A stretch of DNA of 64,000 nucleotides from Prevotellaceae bacterium (GTDB lineage Bacteria; Bacteroidota; Bacteroidia; Bacteroidales; Bacteroidaceae): the NCBI GenBank assembly GCA_030531085.1, contig JAUNOM010000003.1, positions 62,001 through 126,000 on the forward strand. The letters run 5' to 3'. The translations under genes and the position numbers were made by a program. The notes below the pieces were generated by a model. It saw only the letters and a program-made list of their open reading frames with translations. It did no database searches and was not told the origin of the DNA. Below are positions 62,957 through 64,000 of the stretch, piece after piece. Positions within the stretch are counted from its first letter, which is position 1; every line of letters starts with the position of its first letter.

Positions 62957-63760
62957 TCAGAACATCCTGACATTCATAAGTGTCATTCCTCCGCATAGTC
63001 CGGCGGACAGGCATCCCGTCAGTATCGCCGCGTCGGCGAAGCGGCTGAAGGCACAGATGTAATGCCTGTACAGCATATCGCTGAATGAGTTCAGAAACGG
63101 AATGCCAGGAATAAGATAAAGAACACTTGTGGCAAGGGCGATGTCCGGGGTGTTTCCCAGGGAGAACAGTATGTCTGTAGCTCCGATTACGGTTGACACG
63201 AAAGAGCAGGCAAGCACAACCATGCGTATATCTGCATCACGTTCCAGCATAATCTGTTTAAGATAGTACCCGGCCAGAGTCGCCATACAGACGATTATCA
63301 TAGCGATACCGTCGCCACCAAACAGACGGCAGAAGGCAGCATTGGCGATAGAGACCAGAAACAGTACGGTCCATTTGTTCTGACTGTCATTTCTTGTTAT
63401 GGCATCCAGTCGTATTCTTGCTTCCTCGAAAGTCCTCTTCCCGTCGGCTACCTCCCAACTCAGGGTGCTAAGCATGGTGTTTAGATTGAAGCTGACAGCG
63501 GTGTGCCGCACTGAAGCGATGGAGGTGACATTCTCTGCACGTTCCCTGTCACATACGGATATATGTACATGACGTGGCATGATGGTTATCTCCACCTCCA
63601 TGTCGTAGGCCTCCGCCATTCGTCTCACGTTGTTTTCAAGCCTTATACAGGTAGCGCCACAGCCTAAAAGCCATGCGCTGTAGTCTGACAGGAATGCGCA
63701 TACCTGCTGTGTTGCAGGGCGCTGTGCATTACAGTTCCTCATAGTCATAGTCTCTATCAT
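62957..63760 (-). CDS. Threonine/serine exporter, large (YjjP/DUF1212) subunit
   Basis: 267 aa from the ATG at 63760; other in-frame ATGs at 63748 and 63742 are equally possible. The N-terminal soluble part (CAFLSDYSAWLLGCGATCIRLENNVRRMAEAY) is the DUF1212 signature, followed by five spans (about 140-160, 170-185, 190-210, 215-235, 245-262) with YLIPGIPFLNSFSDML. Works with the DUF3815 subunit as an exporter of threonine, serine or an organic acid. It overlaps the end of the small upstream gene. Confidence 0.85.
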   Translation of the reverse strand: MIETMTMRNCNAQRPATQQVCAFLSDYSAWLLGCGATCIRLENNVRRMAEAYDMEVEITIMPRHVHISVCDRERAENVTSIASVRHTAVSFNLNTMLSTLSWEVADGKRTFEEARIRLDAITRNDSQNKWTVLFLVSIANAAFCRLFGGDGIAMIIVCMATLAGYYLKQIMLERDADIRMVVLACSFVSTVIGATDILFSLGNTPDIALATSVLYLIPGIPFLNSFSDMLYRHYICAFSRFADAAILTGCLSAGLCGGMTLMNVRMF

Positions 63761-63923
63761 GAAGGTAATCCCCGGGGATGAAGAACTCCTCACGTTCTGT
63801 TCCTATTTCTATTATGGAACCATGTCCTTTAACAAAGACATATACAGCACGCGTAAGGCGTATTAATGTGGTGATGACGAGGAGGCCAACAATGACACTC
63901 CATGTAAGCAGTGGTGTACTCAT
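63729..63923 (-). CDS. Small single-span membrane protein
   Basis: 64 aa from the ATG at 63923 (MSTPLLTWSVIVGLLVITTLI); a GTG at 63962 is open but overlaps the promoter box. One N-terminal span (about 5-24), then a basic stretch and an acidic C-terminus (DYLHDRDYDYEEL). First gene of the exporter-LysR unit and overlapping the exporter start. Possibly an accessory subunit; I do not recognise the family. Confidence 0.6.
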   Translation of the reverse strand: MSTPLLTWSVIVGLLVITTLIRLTRAVYVFVKGHGSIIEIGTEREEFFIPGDYLHDRDYDYEEL

Positions 63924-63951
63924 AAGACTTGATGTGTTAGAAATTGCGCTG

Positions 63952-63959
63952 CAAAGGTA
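63952..63959 (-). promoter_or_regulatory. Promoter -7 box for exporter-LysR operon
   Basis: Minus strand TACCTTTG, about 28 nt before the ATG at 63923. Upstream sequence is at the window edge. Confidence 0.6.
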
Positions 63960-64000
63960 CACAATCCTAAGACATCAAGCCTCATGTTGTTTAGTGAAAA

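Overview
This 64 kb window is chromosomal DNA from a Bacteroidota bacterium, most likely order Bacteroidales and Prevotella-like. Three things support that. Nearly every transcription unit starts with the Bacteroidota-type promoter: a -7 box of the form TAnnTTTG, often with TTTG or TTG about 20 bp upstream. Shine-Dalgarno sites are not conspicuous. The gene content is also typical: DUF4290, DUF4738, a PL11 lyase with a type IX secretion-like tail, TatA and TatC without a visible TatB, and the AAA-ATPase_like/PD-(D/E)XK family. I see no rRNA, tRNA, CRISPR array, IS element or prophage. The organism assignment is inference; no marker gene settles the species.

Left part (1-17.4 kb): envelope glycan genes. 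A partial CotH-kinase surface protein runs off the left edge. A lone GT2 gene follows. A seven-gene minus-strand operon (13195 to 3726) starts with an LpxL/HtrB-type acyltransferase and an MsbA-like lipid flippase, then an AAA-ATPase, then four glycosyltransferase genes, one with two GT2 domains. A second minus-strand operon has GT25 plus a GT90-galactofuranosyltransferase-like fusion. A divergent GT32 gene completes the set. Together they look like lipid A/LPS-core or surface-glycan assembly.

Middle (17.6-41.5 kb): gltB-gltD for ammonia assimilation; a minus-strand surE-lpxB-LtaS-like-GT4 operon; a RluA-family pseudouridine synthase; yicC-hydrolase-small ORF; then a long plus-strand housekeeping operon tsaB-DUF4290-murA-rimM-dxr-rseP-gmk. 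An acyl-CoA synthetase-like gene converges on gmk.

Right part (41.6-64 kb): an OmpR-type two-component pair, gtrA, and a six-gene redox/export operon (polyferredoxin, Tat-exported aldo/keto reductase, DUF1893, ECF S-component, tatA, tatC). Next come trigger factor, an OmpA lipoprotein, a probable 266-nt noncoding RNA, a BadF-type kinase, a TPR protein with DUF4738 lipoprotein, a porin, a 1521-aa PL11 rhamnogalacturonan lyase, and a ThrE-type split exporter with a LysR regulator.

The most unusual material is: (1) the redox/Tat operon, whose first protein carries an internal twin-arginine motif between two ferredoxin regions; (2) a dispersed palindromic intergenic repeat with a shared 13-bp core occurring five times; (3) the candidate noncoding RNA; (4) low-complexity GGTTGTGGG/CCAAACAAC filler that forms the surE leader and the surE 3' end; (5) MurA with Asp in place of the catalytic Cys.
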